This document shows, one piece after another, positions 31,841-44,536 of a DNA stretch of 64,000 nt (its first letter is position 1; the number at the start of each line of letters is the position of its first letter). This DNA comes from Monocercomonoides exilis. Taxonomy: Eukaryota > Preaxostyla > Oxymonadida > Polymastigidae. The notes beneath the pieces are model-generated. The model was not told where the DNA came from. It saw only the letters and a program-made list of their open reading frames with translations, and did no database searches. The position numbers were made by a program, and so were the translations under genes. Location of the stretch: the NCBI GenBank assembly GCA_001643675.2, contig LSRY02000008.1:436501-500500 (forward strand). Reading direction: 5' to 3'.

Positions 31841-32580
31841 GTGACCAGCAAGTTCATCACCAACTGTGCTGTGTTCCACTCTGTGTTCCTGCGCCAAGGC
31901 ATTCTCCAGCCCATCCACCGCCTGCTGCACTCGCCGCGCGCTGAATACAGCGACAAGGCCTCTTCTATTCTTCTCTCGCTTACCAGCAAGTCGTTCAAGC
32001 TGTTTGCCAGCTCGCTCGACAAGGCGCTGTTTAAAAAGCTAGTCGAGCTGATGCACTCACCACAGGCGATTGTGCGGAACAACGCGTCGAAATCATCAAG
32101 GCGCTTGCAGAAGGAAAAGGGCTGGATGAAGAAGGAGATGGTGAGGGAAAATGAGATGGAGGATATGGTGGAAGGCCACGGAGGGGATATGAGGGAAGGA
32201 TGATGCATGGGGATGCGAAGGAGAAGAGAAACGAGAAGGATATAGAAGCGAACAACGAACCAACAGTTACAAAGGAGGAGCTGCTGCACCGTTTGCTGAG
32301 TCAGATCTTTGTGCCGAATCTTGTTGGAGAACTGGCTTCACCAACAACGACTGACATAGCGATAATAATAATTGCTGGTTCTTTGCTTAATCTGTATGCA
32401 GCTACTGGGAAAAAGAGGAACAAGAGAAGATATGGAGGAGGGGAGGATGAAGAGGATGAAGAAAAGGAGAGTATCACAAAAGAAATGAAGAAGAAGAAGA
32501 AGAAGAATGATGTTCATGTCCGTCTTCTCTTCGCACACAAGGTCATTCTCCCACTTTGTCTCGACTGCATTCTTTCCTGA
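31841..32580 (+). pseudogene. ARM/HEAT-repeat-like protein, frame-broken, GC-richer
   Basis: An AG acceptor (GTGACCAG) at about 31840 precedes KFITNCAVFHSVFLRQGILQ, PIHRLLHSPRAEYSD and SLDKALFKKLVELMHSPQAI, two helical repeats of ARM/HEAT character. Near 32085 (CAACGCGTCG) the frame must shift by one base to continue as VEIIKALAEGKGLDEEGDG. The same new frame, after one TGA, continues from 32200 with a predicted helical pair (ELLHRLLSQIFVPNLVGELA), an acidic/basic linker and an end at 32580. The GC content of 31.85-32.10 kb is visibly higher than anything around it. It could be a gene with one sequence error plus a short intron, or a young pseudogene. Confidence 0.45.
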
Positions 32581-32789
32581 ACTCACCTTTGCTGCAGATT
32601 CCATTGATTGCCTCAGTACCAATTCAATTGCCATACCGATCCCACCATTACGTGCTCCACCCACTGCCTGAAGAACGCACGCAGCTTCTCCACTTCAGCA
32701 GAAGGCAGCGCAAAACAGCCACAGCGGAATTTTGTCCAATGAGAAGAAAAGAACTGCCATATCTTAGTCACTGAGTGCGCTCCTCTACA

Positions 32790-34030
32790 ACAAGAATAAT
32801 TTTCTTCTTTCAGAAACGGATTTGAAAGAGGGAATAATCAATTCCTCAACCATTTGCTTCTTCTCCTTCATTCCCTTCCTCTTTTTCTTCTCCCTGGCTG
32901 CAACTTATTCTACAATCTTAACTCTTGCTCATATATTGCGCTCATAGAACAACAAATTAAAAAGAACTTATAGATTTCTCAGAAAGCTTCGATGAAGCGC
33001 TGCCAAACGACTCTGAGAGCAAACATTGGTAAGAGCAAGAAAAATTGAAGAGAAAGGAAAAAGTGTTCAGAACGTGTCAAACTTCACAAGGGAGGAGAGA
33101 ACTAGGCGTGCCAGTGTTTAATTGCTGCTGATGCTGAGAGCCGAAGGAAGAGAAAGAGAAGATAGAAGGTTTGGAAGAAGAGCGGAAGGCCATCAATTTT
33201 GATCATCAAAGCGAGTAGCTAGTTTAGTGAAAGGAATAGTTACCATAGGGAGAGATGAGAGTGATGATGGAGAGAGAGTGAAATGAGGAGGAAGCAAAAA
33301 CGAAAGAAAAGGATGATCAAGAGAAAGAGGAAGATGATGATGAAAAAGGGAAAGAAATGGCATAAACAAAAGACGAATGATGGCTGAGGGGAATTCAATG
33401 ATAATTTCGACACATGAGCTGCTAGAGCAGGAACTTTGGAAAAGAACGCAGTGAAAAATAGATGAACAAAGAAATGTCGAGAGGAAATGAAAGGAAACGA
33501 TATGGTGTTGAGAAAGAAACTTTAATTGCATTTTCTTAAAGAACAAAAAGATGAGTTACGAAAATGATTCAATTGCTCTTATTAACTGCAGTGTCCAAAA
33601 TAGCACAATCTTCGTTTGCAGAATCTGTTGAGTTGTTCAGCAGACACGGTAATTTTTTGATGAGGTTTCACCTCGATTAATGAAAAGCATATTTCTTTTT
33701 CTATGGAAAAATAAAAATTCACATATTTGTTACATTTTTTAAAGTCCTTTAAATATTTTTTCCCTTTTATTAGCTTTGTTGAGCAAGTTAAGAATATTTT
33801 TTTGTCTTTTTGATGAGTTTTGTTGCTTTAACTTTATTTATTTTTTGTTAATTTTTATTAAACTTGATCAATAAATCCTTTTTCACGAAAAACATTAAAA
33901 AGGTATGTTTTTTAGAATATGATAATAAAACACACAAAAAACACAGCTTTAAAAACCAAATACTGCAAAAAAAAATCAATTAAATTTTTTGATCAATAAA
34001 TACCACAATAGATTTTATTTTTTCGATTTT
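32790..34030. other. No gene seen
   Basis: Purine/pyrimidine-biased then AT-rich sequence. The minus-strand ORF at 33193-33546 is hydrophobic and Ser/Leu-biased and I regard it as chance. Confidence 0.35.
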
Positions 34031-34068
34031 TGATCTTTTTTTATGATATCAAAAAAAATCACCCATAT
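34031..34068 (-). repeat. Inverted repeat, right copy
   Basis: Counterpart of 28055-28087 in inverse orientation. It lies directly after the last codons of the transposase DNA-binding exon. Confidence 0.8.
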
Positions 34069-34084
34069 TAATTCTCTTGTTTAT

Positions 34085-34402
34085 TCAAAGACAAACATGA
34101 GCCAGACTTTTCTTCAATGTGAATAATATCCTAAACTCTTTGTACCTTTTCTCCGACAATTGTTGCAGGTTTGCCAATTTTTCCAACGAGCCTTCCTTTT
34201 CTGAGAGCTCTCACAGCATTTTTGATACCTGTGCGGCTGAATTCCTTTGAATTGATAGAATCAGTTATACGAACAACTCAATCAACAACGATGTGAGCCA
34301 TTCGCTCCAGCCGACTGTTGTATTTTCTATACTTGCGCGAAGACATTGCACGCTGCAATTTTTTCTGACCTTCTTTTAATTTTATTTCTGTTGATATTTT
34401 CA
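34085..34402 (-). pseudogene. Pogo-like transposase, N-terminal DNA-binding exon
   Basis: The minus strand reads KKLQRAMSSRKYRKYNSRLE, RMAHIV, then SRTGIKNAVRALRKGRLVGK and ATIVGEKVQRV, stop, DIIHIEEKSGSCLSLNK. It aligns in order with copy 1 exon 1 (RLERIAHIAKG, HAVK, KKGRQIAKV, IIRGEKEKQF, EEVTIESRSGTSLTL). Two in-frame stops are visible. The catalytic part is missing here but is found on the same strand at 26.9-28.0 kb. Function in the family: a helix-turn-helix that binds the transposon ends. Confidence 0.65.
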
Positions 34403-34564
34403 TTTTTTTAATAATATTTTTAAGATCATAATAATTTTAAATTTTTTTAAATTGAAATGAAATGAAAAAAAATCGAAAAATAACATTTTAAACAAACCAA
34501 AGGTTTTATGCCCCATGTAACCCTCCAATTCCACACAGAAGTTCAATGAAGGGGCTAAACCCCC

Positions 34565-34619
<55 letters not shown>

Positions 34620-35019
34620 CTCCCCCCCCCATGCGAAATTGGGTTTGTTTCAAAATGTATTTATTTTTATCTGTTGAATTCATATATATACTTAAAAATC
34701 TTTAAAAATATGAAATTGTGGGAAAAGTTAATGATTAATTTAAAAAAAAGGTCAAGATAAATAAAAAGGTCGAGATAAAAATTTGACCCTAATTAATGGA
34801 AAATTCTATGAAACATCCAAATTTGCAGCAGACAAGTGAGATTAATCCTTCAAAAGTGTATTTGAGTTTATTTCATCTTCTTTTTTATGTGCCATCTCCC
34901 CAATTTTCTTTGATTTAACCGTCACTTACACCAATCCACCTGCAAGTCATTTCATGAAATGATTTCTGCCTAATGATCTGCACCTTCTTCAGAATCCCCA
35001 TCGCATTGCGTGTGCTCTT
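34403..35019. other. No gene; contains simple repeats
   Basis: Contains the CT microsatellite and AT-rich flanks. No ORF of interest. Confidence 0.4.
34567..34620 (+). repeat. (CT)n microsatellite between C tracts
   Basis: About 26 CT units with one TT interruption, flanked by a C run on the left (34560-34566) and a C10 run on the right. This is a strand-asymmetric pyrimidine tract of over 70 bases. Confidence 0.9.
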
Positions 35020-35253
35020 TCAGGGCATCTTTGATGTCCAACAATACATTGCTTTGATGCCAAGATGATCGTCCACGTATTCATTGTCAGCTGTATTCTC
35101 ATCGAGAAATATATACAAATCAACATTCCAGTTGCCAAATGCTTCTGTTCTGTCATGTCCAACAATCGAGTTGTCTTTCTGAGTGATGCTTGTCATGAAG
35201 GAGAACAAGGGGTCTTTCACAAAAGCGACAAGGGACTTACACAGATAATACAC
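35020..35253 (-). CDS. Short ORF, unknown
   Basis: A minus-strand frame reading VGHDRTEAFGNWNVDLYIFL, then DENTADNEYVDDHLGIKAMY to a TGA at 35020. After the stop, related-looking text (RAHAMRWGF) follows in frame. The composition is protein-like and unlike the surrounding AT-rich sequence. The true start is not an ATG in this frame, so it is an exon or a fragment. Confidence 0.25.
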   Translation of the reverse strand: MYYLCKSLVAFVKDPLFSFMTSITQKDNSIVGHDRTEAFGNWNVDLYIFLDENTADNEYVDDHLGIKAMYCWTSKMP

Positions 35254-35319
35254 ATCTCTTCAACCTCTTCTGTTTACACTTGCAAACTCAATCATCCGGA
35301 GCAACTGAACTTGGAGTGA

Positions 35320-36260
35320 AGGAAAAACAAATTCCAAGCTATTATTTGCTGGCTTTTCTGATATGATTTAAGGCTTTTGAAGTCCAGAAGGAAATTCCAG
35401 GTGAAAGCGAGACTGACTTCGGAGACATTGCAAAGGAAAGAAAAGTTTTTGAGAGAGATGATCACAGTATAAGAGACTTTTTTTTGAAAGGAGGATTTGG
35501 AATATGCAGGCAGGAAAAGGAAGGAAGAGAAATGGTGGATGGAGAAAGAATCGGAAATGGAATCAAACGCTTGAAAATCATTTTCTTATCTGATCTCCAA
35601 AAGATAACAGGAATCAGTCAGTTTTCTGATGAAATATATTTCTCATATTTTTTTGAAACAATATTTTTTCATTTGTTGCAAGAATTGAAAAAAATGAAAA
35701 TACTTTCTCCATAAAATAAAGAAGATGAATGCAAAATATGAAAAAATTAACTTACAAAAAGTTTTGTGAGGTACATGAATATACACACATGTGATGAACA
35801 ATAAATAACGAAAAATGGTTTCTGTTAAAAAAACAATAAAGAGCAAGAATGAAAGTGAGTGAAAGTTTAATCAACTGGAATTCTTTGACAGAATTGAAAC
35901 AATGCAAATACAAATTGTGTAAACTTTTGGAAAAAGAAAAAATTGTGAAAATGCCAATAGCAGCCACTGCATGAAGCAGTTGCATTTATAAAAGTCGGAT
36001 AAAAACAAACTTCTCAATCAAAACAAATGAAAGATTTCGGACTCTCTCAATGAAAGAGTCAGTTTCACGATAAAGCTAAAAAAATTTCAAAAACTTTTTA
36101 TTTCTTTCCCTTCTCATTGCTGTCATTCTCACTCATTCCAAATCATTCCCATTAAAGGTTATTATATCATTTCCTGCTTCCTCAACCTTCTGCCTGCTCA
36201 TCAAATACCAAAACGCAATTTGAACAGCTCCACAAAAACACATGCACCAACATCTCTCAC
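35320..36260. other. No gene seen; 3' flank of the receptor gene at the right
   Basis: Short ORFs on both strands without protein character. The last 250 bases probably include the 3' UTR of the minus-strand receptor. Confidence 0.35.
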
Positions 36261-36265
36261 ATTTT

Positions 36266-39200
36266 TCAACTCTCACTGAACAAGCTTCCACTCCAACTCC
36301 CGCTTCCACTTTCATCTTTTGATCCGCTTGATTCTTCCTCAATATCCACAGCATCTGACACAGTCATTATCACGGCTCCTGCTGGAAAACGCTGAATGAA
36401 CTCTCTCTTCAGTCCAACCAGAGAAGGTCGTTGTTCTGGAACTGCAGAAACGCACTGGCCAATCAGTATGCTCATGCTTCCATTAACGGCTTCATGCTTT
36501 GGCCTTTCTCCATTCACAATCTTCTGCCCAGCCACTTCTGCTTCATAATCTCCAAACGGAATTTGAAGTGTCAGACACTCCCATAGGATCATCCCGATTG
36601 AAAACACAACCGATTCCTTTGTTGCTCCCATCTTCTTGTTGATCAGCAGCTCAGGGGCCTTCCACCTCAGGCACTCTTTTTTGTAATAATCATCCTCATC
36701 CTCAAAGGCTGATGAAGGAAGAGAGTCCTCCTCATCATTATCATCGCTTTTAGATGTCACAATTGTTGATGATGAGATGGATGATGAATCTGAATCATCA
36801 GACAAGAAGTCGGAGTGCATGACAATGCAGATCACCATATGCTCAGAGAACAGAACAATGTGCGGACTCAGATTGGAAAGAGAAGATAGAGGATTTTCCA
36901 TCTCATCAAATGAATGGAGAGAGAGATTGGCCACCCAGAACAGCATTTGTGCTGCCGTCTGCTCCCTCTCCTTCAATGAACCTATTGGCATTTCCTTTGT
37001 CTTATTCCTTCCATGCAACAGCATGAACAGAGAATCCCTCAAGTCCACTATCAGCTTCTCATGAGGGGATGAGCAAGCCATTGCATCCACCAGATTCGAC
37101 ATCGATGAGGTGGTAGGACACAAATCTTCTCCACGAACAAAAGTGGATTCTGTATCTGAAGTGTCTGTGGTTGAAGTGGATGAGATGGATGGTGAAGGAG
37201 TCTGCTTTCGAATCTCTTCTTCTTCAACTTTCTCCAATGCCCATTCAGGAATCTTGTCTGAATCTCTCCCCAAAATATATTCTGTTGAGCCACTCTCAGA
37301 GAGAAGATGCTCTGATGATTCAGAATGTTGCATATTCGTATCATATACCCTCTTCTTGATCCTTTCCTCATTCTTCTTCTCTGCCTCCCTCTCTGCCCTT
37401 CTCCACTGCTCCTCTGGTGACATCTCCATCGTCACCATCTCAAATGCTTTTGGATCCTTCCTCACTGTGTCATTCACAATCTCTTCTAATTCCTTTGTTC
37501 TTCTCTTTTGCTTTCTCCATCGAAGCGTAGAAATTACTGCAACAATAAAAATGATAAGAAGAACAAAAGCCATGATAATCACAATCAACACCCAAAAAGA
37601 TTTGTTTTCTTTTCCTCCTTCAACCGCTTTATCAATTCCAGTCTTTGATTCTGTTTTGTTCTTCAGAGCAAATGAATCAGTTGCAGACAACCGTTTTCCA
37701 AACAGAATCATCACTGACACCTCTGTTTCATCTGCAATCGTTGAAATAGTTTCAGATGGGATTTTTCCAATCACTTCATTTTCTGATATGAAACTGTCTT
37801 CCTCAAAAGGATGTGTCTCAACCAACTCCACATCCCCTGTTTTGCACACAAGTCTGAATGACAAATCGCAAGGCACAAATAGAGATCCCTTGAATTTCAC
37901 AACAACATTGCTGCCATTCTCATTCACAGAAGCCTCTTCCAATTTGGGAATGAAGAAAGGAGATGACCTTTCTGCTGCTATCCCACCAAGTTCACATCTG
38001 TCGTTCAAAATCCAAAGAAAAGAATTGGGCATCAATCCATCTCCTCCTTTCAAGCTCGAAATGGTCAATGAGGAAGAATCTGAGCAAATGATGTTTCGAC
38101 GAAGAGAGGGATATTTCTGAATAGAAGGATTATTATTCATAAACTCACCTTTCTCAATCGTCACATTGCCAGCGGAAACTGAAAATCCACCTGATGAAGC
38201 ATTCATTATTGTCACATATTTCATCACCAACGAAGTTTTTGATGAATGGACAAGCGATCCATTCCATTTGCAAATTTCTTCAAAAGCATTATATCTCTCA
38301 TTTTCACTTTCTTTCAAAAGCAATCCAATAAATTGACATGAATTCATCAAAATATCTTTTGCATTGTGAATCTCCACCATGCTTCCTTTGCTTGACAGAG
38401 AATCGCAATCTGAGCAAGAGCAGTTTGAAAGAACTATTTGAGCTGAGGAAGAAGAAGCTGAAAGAACAGAAGCTCCTTCTGAATTCCTTGAACAGTTCTT
38501 GAATGAGGAGATTCCTATTGAAACTGTTACTGAAGCATTTTTGTCAATAGAAATGATGCAACCTTCAGACAATTTCACTTCACCCACAGCCATTCCATTC
38601 AGTGCAACACTTCCACAGTTGCCAATCTCAAACACATTGGTTGTTGCCTCGATATGTTTCAGCTTCACGTTTGTCAACGAAATCTGATCCCCACGAAGCA
38701 CGAATGAAGGCTTCTTGAATGAAAGCATTGTTATCGAGCAGTTGTCAACATTCAAAATTCCACTTTTTAAACTCAACAACGATGAGTCAAGAGCAACTGT
38801 TTGAATGCTGTTTGACCCTCCAATCGAAGAGAAATCAACAAATGAAAGAGAAAGTTGTCCACTAACTTCTTGAATAATTGAATTGCCAGAATAAAAAAAT
38901 GACTGCCAAAAGTTGAATTTCAATCTTTCAATCCGAACAGTCTCTGAGGTTGAGATGAGAATTCCTTCATTGTCAGAAATTGTTGAGTCCAGATATACAA
39001 AAGCAGCGAAGGGAGGTTTCAGTGAGTGGATGCTAACATCCTTTGCTTCATATTCCCCATTGATGATCGTCTCCTCTGAGATCAACAGCTGTGAGTATGA
39101 TGAAGGAATAATGTGCTGAACTCCGACATTCATTGACTCACAAGGCTTACTGGACTCTCCACATTGTTTGCTGTCTGAATGATTATCTGCGACAGAAGAC

Positions 39201-42200
39201 ACAAATACCGTCTCACTCTGGTATTTCACAACTCTCAGCAGAAGATCCTCTTCCCCAACAAATGAGTCTGTTGTGCATCCCCACATTGAAAGCTCCTTCA
39301 CAAATGGAGCTCTGAAATCCAGCAAGAATTGCTCATCAACAATCTGATTTTCGATTGAGTGGCATTTCACATACACATCTCTCCCTCTGAACGCTGAATT
39401 GTCTCTGAATGTGATGTTCGACAGAACAAAGTTCAGAGGATGCTCAGTTGTTGAGGTGCATTCCAGAAACAGCCAGCCACCTCTTCCTGTGGTTGAACAG
39501 AAGCACTCAGATATCGTGCAAAATGAGCAATCAAAGCTTCCTCCCTCATTCAACACACAAAACATCCCTCCTCCCTTTCCACACTTCAAACCTCCACATT
39601 TCTTCATCGTTGTGTTTCGAATCACAATTTTCAATGGCTCATCATCATTCACATTTCGAATAATGGGAATATCATCTGTTGTGCTCTGGGTGACTTCTTC
39701 AAACAAACTCCACTCAATGACAATATCTTGTTCAAATTCTTTGTTTTCTCTTGTTGTACTGCTTGAAACGCACAATCCACTTGCCCCGTCCAGCTCAACA
39801 TTTTTCATCGTCAGGTTTTTGATGCTCAAAATCGTTGTTGGCTGCACAGAAATAACATCTTTTGAAAAGCAAAGTGATTCTATTGTAACAAATTCTAACA
39901 GAACTGTTCCACCATCTGCCTTGATCAACCCAAAGCTTATTATTTCTTCTTCACTTTCTTCATTTTTGTTGAATGAACAGTCTTTCAGAGTCAACAATCC
40001 TTCACTCGATCTAACATGCATTAAATAATTGACTCCACTTTTGAATGAAGATGGAATCACAAAGCGAATCAGTTCGAAATTGGTAATACCACAAATCTTC
40101 ATTGCTGCTCCTTCTGCTCCTTCAAGCGATAAGAGACATTCCAAAGAGCAAATGAGGCTATTATCTGATTTTATTGCAGCCCCGCTGAGATCTACACTTT
40201 TCTTAAGAGACCCTTTTCCAATGATGTTAATATTCCTTTCGTTTGCTTTTGGCATTTTTGCCAACGAATAATCAATAGACAAACAAGGATAATCCGAGAA
40301 TCCACAGGCAAGAATATCTTTCCCATCACCTCTAACAAATACTTCTGAGCCAAGTGAGAGCCAAAAATACACCAGTGGAATGGCATTCGTTGTGTCGCTT
40401 CCATCAAAGCCTCTCATGGAATCCAATGAAATATTAGCCAAATTCTCAGATACAAATGGAAGTGAGTCATTTGTGATGCTCTTTGTCAAGTTGGATGATT
40501 CAACAAACAGGTCATTTCCATATCTGGCAACATTTGGCTCGTCTTCCTCAAAAATGGGGGATGACATCACAAATGAAGAAATGCCATCGATCAACTTCAG
40601 TGCCATTCCTCCTCCAAACCCAATCTTCCCTTCTTCAGCTGGTGCTGTGCATCTTATGAAAGAACATGAAATGACATTCAATTGAGCATTTCCTTTCAAG
40701 CGGGTATTAATAGCCCCTCCTCTGCTTCCATCAGTCAAAACTGAACATCCATCAAATTCACATTCTTCAATATTTATTTCACTGTTTGAATTTTCATCGT
40801 TACTATTATCGATGTTCACGCAGCCTCCACTTCCAGCTGCTCTTTCTATTTCTGTAAAATGGCAGTTAGTCATGTTCAACCACTGTATGCTCATCAACTC
40901 GGTATATGAACTGCTTCCAGACAATGAGATCAATGGATAATCGCTCAAATTTATCGATGAAGCTGAAAATGAATCAATAACCAAGGTTCCAGACTCAATA
41001 GATAAGAATAGAAATACCATTTCTGATGAAGGATCTTGAAGAGTGAGAGAACATTGAGACAGCGTTAGTGTTGAAGAAGATGATGAAATGAAAGTGGAAT
41101 GTGATGAAAAAGAAGAAGAAAGAGAGAAGATAAGTTTTGATAATTCTGTTTCAACATTTATTGAAATCATCGATGAATTGGATATGGAACTTGAATCAGA
41201 GATTGTCCATCCACTTTGATCATCATTTCCTCTGATTTCATGCTTCTGTTCACCAAAGGCCAATTCATCGCTCACCAAAATCATTTTATTCACAACAACT
41301 TTCTTTGTTCCTGCTTGTCTTGTGAGGGAGTGCTTCAAGGTCAAACAAGGAAACTGGACAATTCCACAATGTGAATGATCAGATGCCTCAGTGCAACTCA
41401 CATATATTTCTTCTGGGATGGGAAGGAGATAGATGCATAGAGGAATTGCTAACCTTGTGTTTCCATTGTCGAATCCTCGCACTTTGTCAAATGAATCCAA
41501 AGATGCTGTTACACATGTGATATTCTCTAATTTTGCTATCTCTTCCAGATTTGGGGAAATAACAAAGATATCTCTTCCCCACTTGGCTGTATTCATTCCA
41601 AAGGAAGATGATATCAGGAAATCTGGATTTTCGTTCAATAGTCGAAGAAGAATTCCTCCTCCAAATCCATTGGATAATGAACAAAAGCACCCATCAAAAG
41701 ATCCACCATTCACTTTCACTTCATTCTCATTCCCAACACACAGCATCATCGATCCCCCGTCAGCTGATGTTCTGCTTCCACATCCTTCAAAAGTGCACGA
41801 ATTCAGATCAATATTTGCCTTTTCATTGAAAAAAGACATCACAGCTGCTCCGCTTGTTGTTCTTTCGATTCCATCAAAGGTGCATTCTGAAAGTGTCAAT
41901 GATATTTCATTTGTTGAAGAAAGCGAAAACAACGAGGTTGATGAGATTGTCTTTGCCCAGTTCACATTTTCCATCTGCAGCATACCACTCTGAATGTTAA
42001 TCAGCTCTGTAGCAAATGCTGTATTTCCGGTTTGTTCACTTCCAGCAGAAATGTTCATCCTGCTGATATGCATCTCTCCTGCTCCTGTGATCTCAAATAG
42101 CCTTGAGCCACGATTATTCGTTTGCATAGGATCATGCTCAATGGTGATGAAATTTAAAGAGAATGCGCCTGTCGAGACAGAAAAAAGAGACATCCCAGCT

Positions 42201-44021
42201 GCATCTAATTCTGTTTGGACTGTTGTGCTCATATCGCTTTGACCGTAAATTGAATAAGTGTTAATTCCACAATCCACATTCTTGGTCTCTGTAATCGTTC
42301 CTGATAGGATCTCGATATCCTTCACAAAGTCTGGAATAAGTTGAGTGAGACAATGGCTGATGGTTCTGCATGGATGGCTTTCATCCCGTCCGCATGCATA
42401 TGTGTCAATGGAATTTGGTTCTGTTTGCGCTGAGGAGGCAAATCTGGTTCTTTCAAAATCGTTTTTAAGCCATCCACTTTTATCAACAATTGAGTCGTAT
42501 CGTGAGCTGACTCTATTTGTTGTATTTCTTGTTGAATAGCAACTTGAGTCAATGTTGTTTGATGTCGAATTATGGAGAGCAATATCATGTCCTCCTTTTG
42601 AACATGAATTGTTGTGAAAAAAGCAGTAATAAAACAAAATTCCGTAATTCAGGCTATTTATTAATATTCCAGCAGCACCTCCTCCGCACATTGAATGGCA
42701 ATTGCAGAATAAACAATTAGAAAAAACAACCTGATCAGTGCAACTCCAATGTTCAATTGCGCCTCCAGCGGATGATGCCGAATGATTTGCTTTGCAAGAT
42801 GAAAATAATGAATTAATTATGCATTCTTTCTGCCTTTGAGTTTTTGTGGGACGTAAGTCAATTGCGCCTGCATCATTGCCTGCAGAGCAATTTTGAAAGG
42901 AGCAATCATCTACCACTGATTGATAATAAATGTTTTCTAAATACATCCCACCACCGCAACCATCTGAGCTTGCTGTTGCTGCGCACTGAGTAAATGTGGA
43001 GTGCGTCACAATGCATTCAGCGATTTTCAAAGCATATATTCCTCCACCTTTTTCCGAGGAAGCATTGCATCTCACAAATGACGAATTTTCAACAGTCAGA
43101 ATGGCTTTTTCATTGTCATGCACATAGAGAGCACCTCCTTGCGAGGATGTGCAATCTTCCCATTCACACAACGAAAATGATTGACTATTTGTCAAATTCA
43201 TTTGTCCTTTTTTCTCAAGAGCATTCGTTTCTCTTTTCCCGAAGCTTACAGTTGTGTTTTTACAGACAAATTCATGTGAAGAATACGATCCACTCGAAAT
43301 CCCTCCTTCAAATGCATTCAAACACGAATAAATGAGGCTGTTCTCCATTGAACTTCGAAAACATGAATGTTCCACATAATGATCGCTTTTCTTGTTATTT
43401 TTCACTGACATGTTCCTGAAGGCACAATTTTTAATCTGTTCACTTTTGCTCTTTCCTGACAATAGAAAATAGTCTGAAGAAGATGCAACAAGATTTGCCA
43501 TGATAGAATTTCTCAAAACAGCAGAATTTGATTCATCAGATGAAAATATGAGACTGGAAGGGTTCAGATTCTTTTGAGGAATCAAACTCAAATTCACCAT
43601 GTTGATTGACCCTCTTTGCAAAAGAAAAGGAGATGGCGATTTTTGGAGCAAATTGCAGGAATCCAACATAATTGTTGATTTCGATGTGATATGCATGAAT
43701 GATGAGGAAGAATATTCAAGTGCCACATTCTTCAGTCCAACTGTAGAATTGGAGAATCCCAAAAATGTGTAAATTACTGTAAAGATTCCTGATTGTAATT
43801 TTTTCGCTTCAGACAATGCATTCTGTTCAAATAGATAAATGTTATCACCCTTTAGTGGGGATTGTGCATCATTTGAGTTTCCTTGACCAAAACAAACACA
43901 ATTATTGAAAAAAATACAATTTTGAAGGAATACCTTTGTTTTGAAATGTGGCAATTCCAGAGATATCTTGTGCTTCAAATGTCTTCACAAGGAGCAAGCA
44001 TGCAAAAAGGAACAAATGCAT
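36266..44021 (-). CDS. Giant beta-helix receptor with a degenerate kinase tail
   Basis: Exon 1 (44021-43934, ATG) encodes a signal peptide, MHLFLFACLLLVKTFEAQ. A 52-bp GT-AG intron (43933-43882) restores phase into exon 2, which runs open to TGA at 36266. The product is about 2,567 residues. The ectodomain has many GG-x-I/L/M-Y and S-F/C-x-N-C turns, the signature of right-handed beta-helix (pectin-lyase-like) surface proteins. It is divided by four Cys junctions such as GRDESHPCRTIS. One membrane helix lies at about residues 2125-2150 (FWVLIVIIMAFVLLIIFIVA) and is followed by a basic stop-transfer. The tail of about 415 residues keeps kinase C-lobe marks (KAPELL, FSIGMILWECL, EQRPSL). However, LSNLSPH stands where HRDLxPxN is expected, and the helix-F Asp is Val, so catalysis is unlikely. 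Likely role: surface adhesion or sensing (inference). Confidence 0.85.
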
Positions 44022-44536
44022 CCTCGTATGGAATGAAAATAAATTTTGACTTGAAAAATAAAATATTTTCTGGAGGATCAAAAAATCCCTTAATAATTGT
44101 TTTCAACACATTTGGAAAAATCAAAGTTTTTCTTTTACAATCATTTTGTGGCTTATTGAAAAATAGATAACGCGCGTCCAAAGCATGCTACTACTTTGGT
44201 TTTTGTCGGGCATGAATTATATGCTGATTCAGGTGAAATATTTGCACACAAAAAAATTTAATTTAATAAAACAATTAGTAAAACAGGAATAAAACTGAAT
44301 AAAAGAAAAAAAACCTTTTCAGAAAAAACCGCTGTCCAATAAAGGCTTCAAAAGCAATAAATTCCATGTCAAAACACATGCCCTCAAAATTTCACTTTGA
44401 GATGTGTTGTTTCTAGCTATCAATTGTCACCTCACCTATTGAAATCAAATGGCGAGTCTTTCTTTTCCTCTTTCTCTTTCTTCTTCTCTTCTTTTCCTCT
44501 TCTTTTCCATTCTGCTCTTTATACTCTCACCTGTTT

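Larger units (their letters stand above)
28055..34068. mobile_element. About 6-kb segment bounded by matching inverted repeats
   Basis: ATATGGGTGA followed by a T run and GATATCATAAAAAA at 28055-28087 recurs inverted at 34068-34031. The segment separates two pogo-transposase parts that are a single exon-intron pair in copy 1, and the break falls at the exon 1/intron position. Two readings are possible: an insertion of a 6-kb terminal-inverted-repeat element carrying gene-like cargo into the transposon intron, or two independent transposon ends of one family. No target duplication could be defined. Confidence 0.45.

Noticed and set aside
33193-33546. 117-codon hydrophobic minus-strand ORF
   Set aside because: Composition reflects a purine-rich plus strand; no similarity to other loci in the window.
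34563-34632. CT tract as a promoter element
   Set aside because: No gene start is evident within several hundred bases on either side.
37110-38120. 336-codon plus-strand ORF inside the receptor gene
   Set aside because: Antisense of the receptor tail; Ser/Phe/Ile-biased as expected from complementing its codons.
36266-43978. Start of the receptor at 43978
   Set aside because: The codon there is TTG and is preceded by an in-frame TGA; the spliced upstream ATG with a signal peptide fits better.
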